A DNA stretch of 48,011 nucleotides, from assembly GCA_944331895.1 (NCBI GenBank), contig CALVIX010000007.1, forward strand, positions 1-48,011. Direction: 5' to 3'. The DNA comes from an uncultured Bacilli bacterium (GTDB taxonomy: Bacteria; Bacillota_I; Bacilli_A; RF39; UBA660). The notes under the pieces are model-generated. The model worked only from the letters and a program-made list of their open reading frames with translations. It was not told the DNA's origin and ran no database searches. The position numbers and the translations under genes are program-made. This document shows, in pieces, positions 23,034-32,220 of the stretch (the stretch's first letter is position 1; each line of letters starts with the position of its first letter).

Positions 23034-23129
23034 ATGGAAATTTCTATAAAAATATGGAAAATAAAAATCACTCTTGGATTTCAAGTATGTGGCAAGAAAA
23101 CCAAAAAAGTGATTACGAGATGGGGCTAA
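23034..23129 (+). CDS. Possible 31-residue basic peptide
   Basis: MEISIKIWKIKITLGFQVCG followed by a Lys/Arg-rich tail ending TRWG. A hydrophobic beta-like N-terminus and a strongly basic C-terminus. A promoter-like pair lies upstream and an inverted repeat GGGG...CCCC directly over the stop codon (23117-23140). The ribosome-binding site is weak (GTTGGA, 6 bases before the ATG). Unknown; small membrane-active or RNA-associated peptides look like this, but it may be untranslated. The remaining stretch 23141-23280 shows no gene. Confidence 0.4.
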   Translation: MEISIKIWKIKITLGFQVCGKKTKKVITRWG

Positions 23130-23282
23130 CTCCCCTCTCACAAATTATTTTATCATACTTTCTAATTTTGCGCTATTTAATATTAAATTGTTTACAGTTG
23201 AACCTGAATATAAATATCATATAGAGAATTTATAACCGAAGTTCATCCGCCATACATAATAATATATCGGTTGTCATAATAA

Positions 23283-23307
23283 AAAACTGCTATCATAAGC
23301 AGTGAAA
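23283..23307 (-). terminator. Terminator behind the 139-residue gene
   Basis: CTGCT and AGCAG arms around TATGAT, then T6 on the minus strand. Confidence 0.82.
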
Positions 23308-23310
23308 TTT

Positions 23311-23730
23311 TTATTTATCTATTAAATTTAATAAATTGATTTTAAAGATATCTTTATCGGAATGTTCTTTAGAAACCATTACACCTTTGTATACCTCTAA
23401 TTCAGATTGATGCCCTTCTGTTAAAATATCTTCAGGTTGGATCGTTTCTAACATTAAAATTTTATTTTCTTCATATACGTGATAAATCACTTTAATATCA
23501 CCATGCACTTTTGAAAACATAATATCTGTTGGTAATTTTAATTCATATGTCCTAGTTTTTTTTACTTGATTCGTAGCGACCAGTTCTCCCAAAAACTGTC
23601 CTTCTTTTAGTTTTGGATAATAATCAAAATATAATTTTTTATATGCCAACATATTATATTTTTTTAATGAACGTTCTAATTTATGAAATTCATTCTCATT
23701 CACATAATCAAATACATATGCTTCTTTCAT
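23311..23730 (-). CDS. Hypothetical protein, 139 residues
   Basis: A soluble protein beginning MKEAYVFDYVNENEF, without membrane segments or a motif I recognise. Alternating charged and hydrophobic residues (KVIYHVYEENKILMLETI) suggest a mostly beta structure. GAGGAGGG lies 6 bases before the ATG and the gene ends at its own terminator, so it is a single unit and probably real. No function can be assigned. Confidence 0.8.
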   Translation of the reverse strand: MKEAYVFDYVNENEFHKLERSLKKYNMLAYKKLYFDYYPKLKEGQFLGELVATNQVKKTRTYELKLPTDIMFSKVHGDIKVIYHVYEENKILMLETIQPEDILTEGHQSELEVYKGVMVSKEHSDKDIFKINLLNLIDK

Positions 23731-23844
23731 GCATATCCCTCCTCATGATGTTGGACATAGAAACGTTAGGGATCGTCCCCCTATTATTATCCTATTACAC
23801 TAAAAATCATATCATACTTTATACCTAAAGTCAAACGAAGAAAA

Positions 23845-23874
23845 GAAAAAAGTATATGAGTTTTCATATACTTA
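23845..23874 (-). terminator. Terminator behind the 636-residue gene
   Basis: AAGTATATGA (23850-23859) and TCATATACTT (23864-23873), followed on the minus strand by T6. It overlaps the stop codon at 23872-23874. Confidence 0.85.
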
Positions 23875-25782
23875 TTTTTGCATACCACCTTGTGTTATTT
23901 CTTGTGTAACTTGTTGTCGTGAAGCTTCCAATAGTGCAGCTTTTTCTTGCTCTAAATCTTGAATTGCCTCTGTTGTAGGTGTTACAACAGCATTTTCATT
24001 TGCCTTATCAAGTTCGGCTTGAATTTGATCCCTAATTGCTTGTTCTTCTTCAGGTGTTAATGCGTCTCCTTCTTCAATAACCCATTGATTACCTTCAGAA
24101 TCTACTACAACTTGATTGTCACCATCGATAAATGTATGAGTTCCGTCTTCTTGAATTTGGTTTCCATTATTATCAACGACAATTTGATCTTCTTCTGGTA
24201 ATGGTTCAAATTCTACGGTAGAATCTTGATTCAAATTATCTTCTGCTTCATTTGGATCATACATTGGAATATCTGGATCATACTTTCCTCCACCTTGGTT
24301 GATTGTAATATCATGTCCATCATCCGTAGAGAAAGAACCATCAGGCTTTTGTACAATTCCTGGAGCTGGTGTAATTGGTGATTCAGAAATCACTTCTCCA
24401 CTTCCACCATTTGGATTCCCGATTACTTTATCGATTGCATATCCATTCTCAACTGGAGTATCGCCCAAATTAGAAGGAATTTGCGCACCAGAAACATCTA
24501 ACGAATTTCTAAATTCATCTCTGCTTGGATTTGCTACATATTTGTATCCATTTTCTTTGATCAACTTATTCGTCAATTCATTGATCTGAACGACAATTTC
24601 TTCGAATGTTTCATTTTCTTCTTCTGGAATAGCAATTGTTCCTTCTTCTATTTTCTCTTGATAATTCTCAATCTTTTCAAATTGATCTCTCCAAGCTTTT
24701 CGATATTGTCCACGTAAAGTAGATGAAACGACTTGACTATAATCCTCTTGTCCACGAGCTTTTTCAATTTCATCTTTTATTTCTTTCTCACAATCATTAT
24801 CGATTGGCATTCCTTCACTAACAATTCTAAATACATCATCTGTCATAACTTGTTGACCTTCTGCTGCATTGATTGTCATAATACGCATTTCATCATCGAG
24901 TAAAGATACAAAATACATCGTTTGAGCATTGTATTTCGTATAAGTATCTGTCGTCCAAGTCTTCGTAATTAAATCATTTAACTTAGAAGCAGCTTCCTCT
25001 CGTTCAGCATCTGTCTTTGCTTCCCTATATTGTAACCATAATTCTTGACGCTGTTCAATCGGCTCTCTTTCCTTGTTAGAAGAAATTACATTTTCCCAAT
25101 CAAGCGTCGTATCACTAGTAATTGTAGCAAAATCTTCTGCGTAAATATGAGCTTGATTTAAGAAAGCACGATCTAAATCTTCAACAGTCGTAATAATACC
25201 ATCCATTGCAGCAATATCACGTTCATCCCATTGTCCATTCATATTCATAGCAAGTGCAAAACGAACTAAATTTTCAGAATCGACATTTCCAAGGTTTTCT
25301 CTATCGAGAGAAACACCTTCATCGATAGAGATTCCTTTTTCTATATTTTCCGCTCTAAATTCGCTTAAATTTTCAACTAATTCATCATTTACATTTGGAT
25401 TAAAACTCTGAAGGCTCTCATCTACAGGTGCGTAAAGCTTATCTAAATTCGTCACTGTTACATTTTGATTAGAATCATTCATCACAACGCCAGCATTAGG
25501 TGTTGCTAAATCATAACCTGTCTTAACTCCAAGACCACCAGCAGCGATCACAATACCAGCTGTTGCTAGTTTTTTCCAATGCCTTGCTGCGAGATTACGA
25601 ACTTTCCCTTTATGTTTAGTAGAAAGATCACTTAATTTTGATTGAGCTAATAGCTTTAAATCTTCTTTTTCTTCGTCAGATAATCTAACACTGTTATTGA
25701 CCATATCGATATAAGATTCTAATATACCTTGATCGATAGCCTCACTAATTCTTTTTTTATATTCCTCAACATAATTTATCAT
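23872..25782 (-). CDS. Large membrane-anchored acidic protein of unknown function
   Basis: 636 residues. A helical, charged cytoplasmic part of about 70 residues with HWKKLATAGIVIAAGGLGV as a single membrane-like segment near 68-86, then a large acidic, mostly helical domain, then a low-complexity region (about 480-560) of Asp/Asn/Pro/Gly with NPNGGSGEVI and DPDIPMYDPNEAEDN, and a Gln/Glu-rich coiled tail ending QGGMQK. There is no signal peptidase site and no family I recognise. It lies 21 bases behind the 450-residue surface protein gene, so the two probably form an operon and may act together outside the membrane. Confidence 0.8.
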   Translation of the reverse strand: MINYVEEYKKRISEAIDQGILESYIDMVNNSVRLSDEEKEDLKLLAQSKLSDLSTKHKGKVRNLAARHWKKLATAGIVIAAGGLGVKTGYDLATPNAGVVMNDSNQNVTVTNLDKLYAPVDESLQSFNPNVNDELVENLSEFRAENIEKGISIDEGVSLDRENLGNVDSENLVRFALAMNMNGQWDERDIAAMDGIITTVEDLDRAFLNQAHIYAEDFATITSDTTLDWENVISSNKEREPIEQRQELWLQYREAKTDAEREEAASKLNDLITKTWTTDTYTKYNAQTMYFVSLLDDEMRIMTINAAEGQQVMTDDVFRIVSEGMPIDNDCEKEIKDEIEKARGQEDYSQVVSSTLRGQYRKAWRDQFEKIENYQEKIEEGTIAIPEEENETFEEIVVQINELTNKLIKENGYKYVANPSRDEFRNSLDVSGAQIPSNLGDTPVENGYAIDKVIGNPNGGSGEVISESPITPAPGIVQKPDGSFSTDDGHDITINQGGGKYDPDIPMYDPNEAEDNLNQDSTVEFEPLPEEDQIVVDNNGNQIQEDGTHTFIDGDNQVVVDSEGNQWVIEEGDALTPEEEQAIRDQIQAELDKANENAVVTPTTEAIQDLEQEKAALLEASRQQVTQEITQGGMQK

Positions 25783-25803
25783 GACAAACGCCCCTTTCTA
25801 TGA

Positions 25804-27156
25804 TTACTTTTCCTTTTTATTCCCTGTTAAATTATAACCAAGTTCAAATAAGTTAGCATCGTTACAATTACTCCATTTGTAATCTTTTGAACCAGATTTC
25901 AATTCTCTTGTACGATATCTATAATATTTTACCTTTGTTTCAACTTTTACTTCTTTATATACTGGCTCTCTTACAACTGTTGTCTCATAATCGACTACGA
26001 CATTAACTGTACCATAGACAGCAACTGTCTCAGTTTTATATTGTGTACATCCATATACTTTATTTGCTACTGGGTATGAAGATCTCGTATATTTTTCAGC
26101 TGTCCAATATTTTTCTCCACCACAGTCTCCACAAATTTCTTGGCTAGAATGAATATTTTGATATTTTACTGTTGCAGAGTTAGCAGGAATAGAATAAATC
26201 TTTACGATTCCTTGATATACCCAATCTCCATAACGATATTCACCAGTTGGTTGGTAAGTATATCCGTAACTAGCACAAGACGTTACCTGTTTTGTTCCAA
26301 CTTGAACTTGACGTTCTCCATAGATAGGTTTATTTGGATCTTTCTTTGTAATATTATTATAACCTATTAATTTATTTGCAGTCGTTACTTCTGTTTCTGT
26401 CTTTGTATCAACTTGTCTCAAATCATTTGCAGTTACTGAATTTTTAGACCAACTTGACCAGTTACCCCATGGACCATATGAACCATTTGTTACTTTTAAA
26501 TATTCACAAATATATTCTTTTCCAGGTTCTGGCGTTGGTGTTGGTTTTCCAGGCTCTGGTGTTGGTTTTCCAGGCTCTGGTGTTGGTGTTGGTTTTCCAG
26601 GAGTTCCTGGATTTCCTGGATTTCCTGGGTTACTTGGATTATTTACAGTTCCTTTAACAACTGGATTAGATGGACGAATTACTGGTGTTTTAACATCTGC
26701 TTCATCCTTCTCACAGATTGTCGTCTTACAATAATCATAGCATCCCATATACACTAAAATATAATTTTCTTGCTCAGAACACTTCAAGTTAACTTTCATA
26801 ACGAATTCTTCATCGTATTTTGTAATTTCGACATAAGATTCGTCATGATCACACTTTTTACCCTTGCTGTCTGTAAATTCTATCAATAACTTTTTATCTA
26901 ACATCTCACCTAAAGTCATTGATACTTTATCTCCGACATTTTGTGGTAAACGTGGTGTCGTATAGTATCCTTTAGCAGCATCTTTCATAATTAAAATATT
27001 TTCACTAAAGATTCTATCGTATAGTGGTTGTAATGAATCCTTAACGAATTGCTTTGATGGGAATAACCACATCAAAATAAAGACGAACAAAATTACAAAT
27101 AATATTTGTAAAATAACATCTTTTACTGAGAAATTATCTTGTCTTTCGTTATACAT
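25804..27156 (-). CDS. Membrane-anchored surface protein with Pro/Gly hinge
   Basis: 450 residues. One N-terminal membrane segment (VILQILFVILFVFILMWLF), a Cys-containing domain (KCDHDESYVEITKYDEEFV, then LKCSEQEN and GCYDYC) whose layout recalls pilin-like domains, a hinge at about 165-215 made of NPGNPG and repeats of GKPTPTPEP, and a C-terminal region with a WGNWSSWS stretch reminiscent of thrombospondin repeats, CGDCGG and many Tyr/Thr/Val. The hinge repeats are nearly identical in DNA as well. Topology implies the bulk lies outside the cell. Function unknown. AAGGGGG precedes the ATG. Confidence 0.8.
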   Translation of the reverse strand: MYNERQDNFSVKDVILQILFVILFVFILMWLFPSKQFVKDSLQPLYDRIFSENILIMKDAAKGYYTTPRLPQNVGDKVSMTLGEMLDKKLLIEFTDSKGKKCDHDESYVEITKYDEEFVMKVNLKCSEQENYILVYMGCYDYCKTTICEKDEADVKTPVIRPSNPVVKGTVNNPSNPGNPGNPGTPGKPTPTPEPGKPTPEPGKPTPTPEPGKEYICEYLKVTNGSYGPWGNWSSWSKNSVTANDLRQVDTKTETEVTTANKLIGYNNITKKDPNKPIYGERQVQVGTKQVTSCASYGYTYQPTGEYRYGDWVYQGIVKIYSIPANSATVKYQNIHSSQEICGDCGGEKYWTAEKYTRSSYPVANKVYGCTQYKTETVAVYGTVNVVVDYETTVVREPVYKEVKVETKVKYYRYRTRELKSGSKDYKWSNCNDANLFELGYNLTGNKKEK

Positions 27157-27303
27157 AATCGTTCCCCCTTTAAAATTATGGCTGTTATCCTAACATAGAT
27201 ACGAAATCTTGTCAAGTTATGTTATGACTAAACTCCAATAAAAATCCAAAACTTCTCTCACTTCTTTTGTTATGAGTAATCATACCACAAAATAAGGGAA
27301 AAG

Positions 27304-27573
27304 TCAATCGACGATACGAACAATTGTACTGCCAGGATTATAGTAAAAAGTCTTATATTCTGCCACTTTTTTATGCTTTCTCAACGTTTCATGTGTCGTC
27401 GTTCGAAGTACTCCGCTTCCAATACCATGAACTATTACAAAAATCGATTGTTTTAATCTAATATTATCCTGAATAAAATCTTGAATTGCGACACGAGCAG
27501 ACTCCCGGTCATACCCGTGTAAATCTAACTTTGGATAAGAATCTATAAATATGACATCATCTAAAGTCTGCAC
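27304..27573 (-). CDS. Stand-alone Smr domain protein
   Basis: 89 residues from a GTG start with GAGGG 6 bases upstream. LDLHGYDRESARVAI and VIVHGIGSGVLRTTTHETL are the two Smr motifs (LDLHG and HGxGxGxLR), ending in the GSTIVRI strand. Smr domains nick or cleave RNA or DNA and often form the C-terminus of MutS2; here no MutS2 part is present. It overlaps the end of the PfkB-kinase gene by 17 bases, so translation is coupled. Confidence 0.92.
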   Translation of the reverse strand: MQTLDDVIFIDSYPKLDLHGYDRESARVAIQDFIQDNIRLKQSIFVIVHGIGSGVLRTTTHETLRKHKKVAEYKTFYYNPGSTIVRIVD

Positions 27574-28456
27574 AGAGTTCCCTCACTTCTTCCTTCGTCG
27601 GAATAGAATATCGTCCCCCTATTTTAGTTACAGATAAACCTCCGGCGATATTTGAAACCTTGATCGTCATCTCATAATCAAAGCCATTTGCTATTCCGTA
27701 GGTAAATGCTCCGTGAAAAATATCTCCTGCACCCGTCGAATCTATCGCATCTACTTTGATCGATGTCATCAATTTTACTTGATTTTCATACTGATAGAGA
27801 CATCCTTGAGATTCCAACGTGACAACGAGATGATTATGAAAAATGCTTTCTAATTTCATATATAGGTCTGTCATCGTCTCGATGCTATCATAGTTCATTT
27901 GGATTCCTGATACCTCTTCTGCAAATTCCTTAGAACAAACGACATAGTTAACCATCTTAGATAATTCGATAATCTCATCTGTTGGCCGACCTGCATCGAT
28001 AATACTAATTGCATTAGGATATCGTTTTAAAAGTTCTTTCGATAATTCATATTCTTGTCCATCCAATAATATGACATCTGGCTCGAAATCAAGTTCGATT
28101 GGTTTCATTTTCATATCGTCCTTCCGATATGTTAAAATCGTTCTCGATCCAGCACTTTTATTCGCTATGATCATACTCGAAGTGGTTTCATACGCCTCAT
28201 TCTGCTCTAAATATTTTGTATCCACTCCAATTTCATCAAATTCTTTTTTTATTCGATCTCCATAAAGATCTTTACCAACAACACCAGCAAACGCAACGTC
28301 CATGCCCCACTTTCCAAGCAGATAAGCGCTGTTGCTTGCAGGTCCTCCCCCACATTCAACTCTCTCTTTTACTCTATTTTTCGTATTTTCTACAGGAAAG
28401 TGATCCATCGGAATTGTAATATCGTAAGCTGCATGTCCGATGCATAGTATTTTCAT
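27557..28456 (-). CDS. PfkB-family carbohydrate kinase
   Basis: 299 residues of the ribokinase fold. GGGPASNSAYLLGKWG near the N-terminus binds the sugar; DSTGAGDIFHGAFTYGIANG is the C-terminal PfkB signature with the catalytic Asp. The sugar cannot be fixed from sequence; ribokinase-, fructokinase- and nucleoside-type members look alike. Cytoplasmic. The Smr gene overlaps its end. Confidence 0.93.
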   Translation of the reverse strand: MKILCIGHAAYDITIPMDHFPVENTKNRVKERVECGGGPASNSAYLLGKWGMDVAFAGVVGKDLYGDRIKKEFDEIGVDTKYLEQNEAYETTSSMIIANKSAGSRTILTYRKDDMKMKPIELDFEPDVILLDGQEYELSKELLKRYPNAISIIDAGRPTDEIIELSKMVNYVVCSKEFAEEVSGIQMNYDSIETMTDLYMKLESIFHNHLVVTLESQGCLYQYENQVKLMTSIKVDAIDSTGAGDIFHGAFTYGIANGFDYEMTIKVSNIAGGLSVTKIGGRYSIPTKEEVRELCADFR

Positions 28457-28500
28457 ATGTTATCACCAATTCTATTGTATCATAAAAAGAGATAAGAAAA

Positions 28501-28527
28501 AGAAAAAGTGATGAAATTCATCACTTT
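28501..28527 (-). terminator. Terminator behind ppdK
   Basis: AAAGTGATGA and TCATCACTTT with a 3-base loop and a T-rich tail on the minus strand. Confidence 0.85.
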
Positions 28528-28536
28528 CTTTACACT

Positions 28537-31155
28537 TCACATATTTTCTTTTACTTTTGCCTGTGCAGCTGCAAGTCTAGCAAGTGGTACACGGTAAGGA
28601 CTACATGATACATAGTTAAGTCCTATTTTATGACAGAACTCAACACTTGATGGCTCTCCACCATGTTCTCCACAAATACCAAGCTTGATATCAGGTCTTG
28701 TCTGTCTACCCAATGTAGCTGCCATTTCGACAAGTTTTCCGACTCCCGTTTGATCTAACTTAGCAAATGGATCGCTTTCAAAAATTCCTTTATCGTAGTA
28801 ATCATTTAGGAATTTACCAGCGTCATCACGTGAGAATCCATAAGTCATTTGTGTTAGATCGTTTGTTCCAAAACTGAAGAATTCTGCTTCTTTTGCAATT
28901 TGATCAGCTGTTAGTGCAGCTCTTGGAATTTCGATCATCGTTCCAACTTTATATTTTAAACCACTATCTCCGATAATTTCATCAGCTGTCTTACATACGA
29001 TATCTTTTACGTATTTCAATTCTTTTTCCTCTCCAACGAGCGGAATCATAATTTCTGGAACAACGTTCATACCACGTGCATTTACATTGATAGCAGCTTC
29101 GATAACAGCGCGTGTTTGCATCTCTGCGATTTCTGGATAAGTCACTGCTAAACGACATCCACGATGTCCCATCATTGGGTTGAATTCTTTCAATGATTCA
29201 ATTCTATTTTTCAAATCGACAAACTTCATTCCTAGACTTTCTGCAAGTGGTCGAATCTCCTCATCTGTATGTGGTAAGAATTCATGTAGTGGCGGATCCA
29301 AGTAACGAATCGTCACTGGCATTCCTTCCATCGCTTCAAATAATTGCTCAAAATCGTTTCTCTGCATTGGTAAAATTTTACTTAATGCAACTTCTCTTTG
29401 TTCTTTTGTCTCAGCTGTAATCATTTGGCGAACAGCAAAAATTCTCTCTTCTTCAAAGAACATATGCTCTGTACGAACAAGTCCAATTCCTTCTGCTCCA
29501 AATTTACGAGCTTGTAGTGCATCTTTTGGTGTGTCAGCATTTGCACGAACACCTAACGTACGGACACTGTCAGCCCATCCCATAAATGTTTCAAAGTCTC
29601 CACTGATCGTTGGTTCTACTGTCTCTAATTGTTCTCCATATACAGCACCAGTTGATCCGTTGATTGAGATATAATCTCCTTCTTTGTATACATTTCCTTC
29701 TTTATCTCGAATTGTTTTGGCTTCTTCATCGATTACAAGTTCTCCACATCCGCATACACAACATCTTCCCATACCACGTGCAACGACAGCAGCATGTGAA
29801 GTCATTCCTCCACGAATCGTAAGAACACCTTTTGCGTCGTTCATTCCTTGGATATCCTCTGGTGAAGTTTCCAAACGAACTAAAATCGTATCTTCCCCAT
29901 TTTTCGTATGTTCTGATACATCTTCGGCATTGAAGTAAATTCTACCTGTTGCAGCTCCCGGTGAAGCAGCAAGTCCTGTTGCAATCACTTTTCCATTTTT
30001 CAAAGATTCCTCTGAAAACATTGGGTGAAGTAATTGATCCAATTGTTTTGGTTCTACTTTTAATAAAGCTTCCTCTTTTGTAATCATTCCTTCATTTACC
30101 ATATCGACTGCAACTTTTAAAGCAGCTTGTGCAGTTCTCTTTCCATTACGTGTTTGAAGCATGAAAAGTTTTCCATTCTCGATTGTAAATTCCATATCTT
30201 GCATATCTTTGTAATGTGATTCAAGGATATTTGCAATCTTCTCAAATTCCGCATACACTTCTGGCATTACTTCTTTTAATGTTGCGATTGGTTGTGGTGT
30301 ACGAATACCTGCAACGACATCTTCTCCTTGTGCATTGATTAAATATTCACCAAATAATTTATGTTCTCCAGTCGCTGGATTACGAGTAAATGCAACTCCT
30401 GTTCCTGAAGTTTCTCCACGGTTTCCATAAACCATCTCTTGTACGTTAACTGCCGTTCCCCAAGAACTTGGAATATCGTTCATACGACGATAGATAATAG
30501 CTCTTTCATTATTCCATGAACGGAATACTGCAGTAACAGCTTCGATCAATTGTTCTTTTGGATCTTGTGGGAAATCCACACCTGATAATTCCTTATAAAC
30601 AGACTTAAATTTTTCCGTTACTTCCATCATGTCATTTGCATCTAACTCTGTATCATCTTTAACACCTTTTTCTTTCTTCATATCTTCTAAAATACGATCG
30701 AAAGATTGTTTTGGATAACCTTTTACGACATCAGCAAACATCATGATAAAACGACGATAAGAATCGTAGATAAATCTTGGATTGTTCGTAACTTCGGCAA
30801 ACCCTTTTGCAACGTCGTCATTTAACCCTAAATTTAATACAGTATCCATCATTCCCGGCATACTTGCACGTGATCCACTACGTACAGATACCAAAAGTGG
30901 ATTTTTAGTATCCCCTAATTTCTTTTCTGTTGTCTTCTCTAATTCCGCTAGCTTAGAGAAAATTTCTTCTTTTACTTCTTCTGCAATTACCTTGTTGTCA
31001 TCATAATACTTATTACAAGCTTCGGTAGTAACAGTAAACCCTCTTGGTACAGGAAGTCCAATTCCCGTCATTTCAGCAAGATTCGCACCTTTTCCACCTA
31101 ACAAAGCACGCATGTCTTTGTTACCTTCTTGAAATGAGTAAACAAATTTTGTCAT
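28537..31155 (-). CDS. ppdK: Pyruvate, phosphate dikinase
   Basis: 872 residues, full length. N-terminal ATP-grasp domain (LLGGKGANLAEMTGIGLPVPRGF; SVRSGSRASMPGMMDTVLNLG), the swivelling domain with the phospho-His in GGMTSHAAVVARGMG, and the C-terminal PEP/pyruvate barrel (GIGLVRTEHMFFEEERI, GHRGCRLAVTYPEI, FGTNDLTQMTYGFSRDD). It interconverts pyruvate, ATP and Pi with PEP, AMP and PPi, and in anaerobes often works in place of pyruvate kinase. Start 31155 has AAGGAGG upstream; the frame runs open to 31197. It fits with the PFOR gene in this window. Confidence 0.98.
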   Translation of the reverse strand: MTKFVYSFQEGNKDMRALLGGKGANLAEMTGIGLPVPRGFTVTTEACNKYYDDNKVIAEEVKEEIFSKLAELEKTTEKKLGDTKNPLLVSVRSGSRASMPGMMDTVLNLGLNDDVAKGFAEVTNNPRFIYDSYRRFIMMFADVVKGYPKQSFDRILEDMKKEKGVKDDTELDANDMMEVTEKFKSVYKELSGVDFPQDPKEQLIEAVTAVFRSWNNERAIIYRRMNDIPSSWGTAVNVQEMVYGNRGETSGTGVAFTRNPATGEHKLFGEYLINAQGEDVVAGIRTPQPIATLKEVMPEVYAEFEKIANILESHYKDMQDMEFTIENGKLFMLQTRNGKRTAQAALKVAVDMVNEGMITKEEALLKVEPKQLDQLLHPMFSEESLKNGKVIATGLAASPGAATGRIYFNAEDVSEHTKNGEDTILVRLETSPEDIQGMNDAKGVLTIRGGMTSHAAVVARGMGRCCVCGCGELVIDEEAKTIRDKEGNVYKEGDYISINGSTGAVYGEQLETVEPTISGDFETFMGWADSVRTLGVRANADTPKDALQARKFGAEGIGLVRTEHMFFEEERIFAVRQMITAETKEQREVALSKILPMQRNDFEQLFEAMEGMPVTIRYLDPPLHEFLPHTDEEIRPLAESLGMKFVDLKNRIESLKEFNPMMGHRGCRLAVTYPEIAEMQTRAVIEAAINVNARGMNVVPEIMIPLVGEEKELKYVKDIVCKTADEIIGDSGLKYKVGTMIEIPRAALTADQIAKEAEFFSFGTNDLTQMTYGFSRDDAGKFLNDYYDKGIFESDPFAKLDQTGVGKLVEMAATLGRQTRPDIKLGICGEHGGEPSSVEFCHKIGLNYVSCSPYRVPLARLAAAQAKVKENM

Positions 31156-31251
31156 ATTCTTCCTCCTTGCATTGTCTACAAATTCATTATAACACAATTC
31201 TTTTTATTTGAATCACTTTTTATCATTTAGTTGTCGCATTCTTCTAAAATC

Positions 31252-32148
31252 CTATTTTTCTTTTGCCCTTGGATGGGCATGTAAATAAACGTTTCTCAAT
31301 CGCTCATTTGTAACATGTGTATAAATTTGTGTCGTTTTTAAATTTTCATGTCCAAGCAATTCCTGTACTACTTTTAAATCCGCACCTTCGTTTAATAAAT
31401 CGGTTGCAAATGTATGTCGTAATGTATGGGGTGTAATATGTAAACTCATCGGATGATTTTTTAACAATTTTTCTATCGCATAACGTACTCCACTTACAGT
31501 AAGAGGATTCCCGTGGATATTTACAAATAAATAAGAATGTTTTTTTTCTCCAATCAATAAAGGACGACTCTGTTTTAAGTATTGATTTAACAATCGTTCA
31601 CATCGGGATCCAAATAAAACATAGCGTTCTTTTCTACCCTTTCCTAAAATTTTAATCTCATGCCGAGAGGGACTAATATCGTCCAATTTCAAAGAGACCA
31701 GTTCTCCTACACGCACCCCCGTTGCATAAATCATCTCTAACAAAAGTGCATCCCTCATTCCTATCGGGGTCGTCTGATCTGGAAGAGATAAAAATTCTTC
31801 TAATTGTTCGTGGTTCAAATAATTTGGTAGTCGTTTATCCTGTTTTGGATTACTAATCAAAGTCATCGGATTTTCACCGATTACATTTTCCTTACGTAAA
31901 TATTTAAAAAAACTACGTAGTGTACTAATATGTCGAGATATTGTCTTTTTGCTATATTTCTCTTCGTATAAAAACCTCAAATACATACGAACAATAGAAT
32001 AATCGATATCTTTGATAGAAGAAACTGCTTCTCGGTTTAAAAAATTGCAAAAATGATTTAAATCTTCCTCGTAACTTGCGACAGTATCATCAGAATAGTT
32101 TTTTTCGATACAAATATATTTCAAATACATATCAACCCATTTTCCCAT
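31252..32148 (-). CDS. xerD: XerD-type tyrosine recombinase
   Basis: 298 residues. N-terminal SAM-like domain (YLKYICIEKNYSDDTVASYEEDL), then catalytic Arg in ATGVRVGELVSL, HTLRHTFATDLLNEGADL (His-x-x-Arg) and LGHENLKTTQIYTHV with the nucleophile Tyr. It resolves chromosome dimers at dif sites in replication. Length and lack of extra domains point to a housekeeping Xer and not to an element integrase; XerC or XerD cannot be told apart here. Start 32148 (MGKWVDMYLKY) has AGGTGA upstream. Confidence 0.92.
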   Translation of the reverse strand: MGKWVDMYLKYICIEKNYSDDTVASYEEDLNHFCNFLNREAVSSIKDIDYSIVRMYLRFLYEEKYSKKTISRHISTLRSFFKYLRKENVIGENPMTLISNPKQDKRLPNYLNHEQLEEFLSLPDQTTPIGMRDALLLEMIYATGVRVGELVSLKLDDISPSRHEIKILGKGRKERYVLFGSRCERLLNQYLKQSRPLLIGEKKHSYLFVNIHGNPLTVSGVRYAIEKLLKNHPMSLHITPHTLRHTFATDLLNEGADLKVVQELLGHENLKTTQIYTHVTNERLRNVYLHAHPRAKEK

Positions 32149-32189
32149 ACTATCACCTATTGTTAGCCTATCAAAAATAAAGAAAATTG

Positions 32190-32220
32190 TCAAAAAAAAA
32201 TACTTTTGAAAAAGTATTTT
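32190..32220 (-). terminator. Terminator behind the 386-residue gene
   Basis: AATACTTTT and AAAAGTATT arms, then T9 on the minus strand. Confidence 0.82.

Noticed and set aside
22857-23310. Remnant of an element integrated at the tRNA-Leu 3' end
   Set aside because: I find no second copy of the tRNA 3' end downstream and no integrase fragment.
26521-26640. CRISPR array
   Set aside because: The repeats are short, lie in frame within a coding sequence and encode a Pro/Gly hinge; there are no spacers or cas genes.
31252-32148. Tyrosine recombinase as a second element integrase
   Set aside because: Length and motif layout fit a housekeeping XerC/D; no attachment sites, cargo or composition change surround it.
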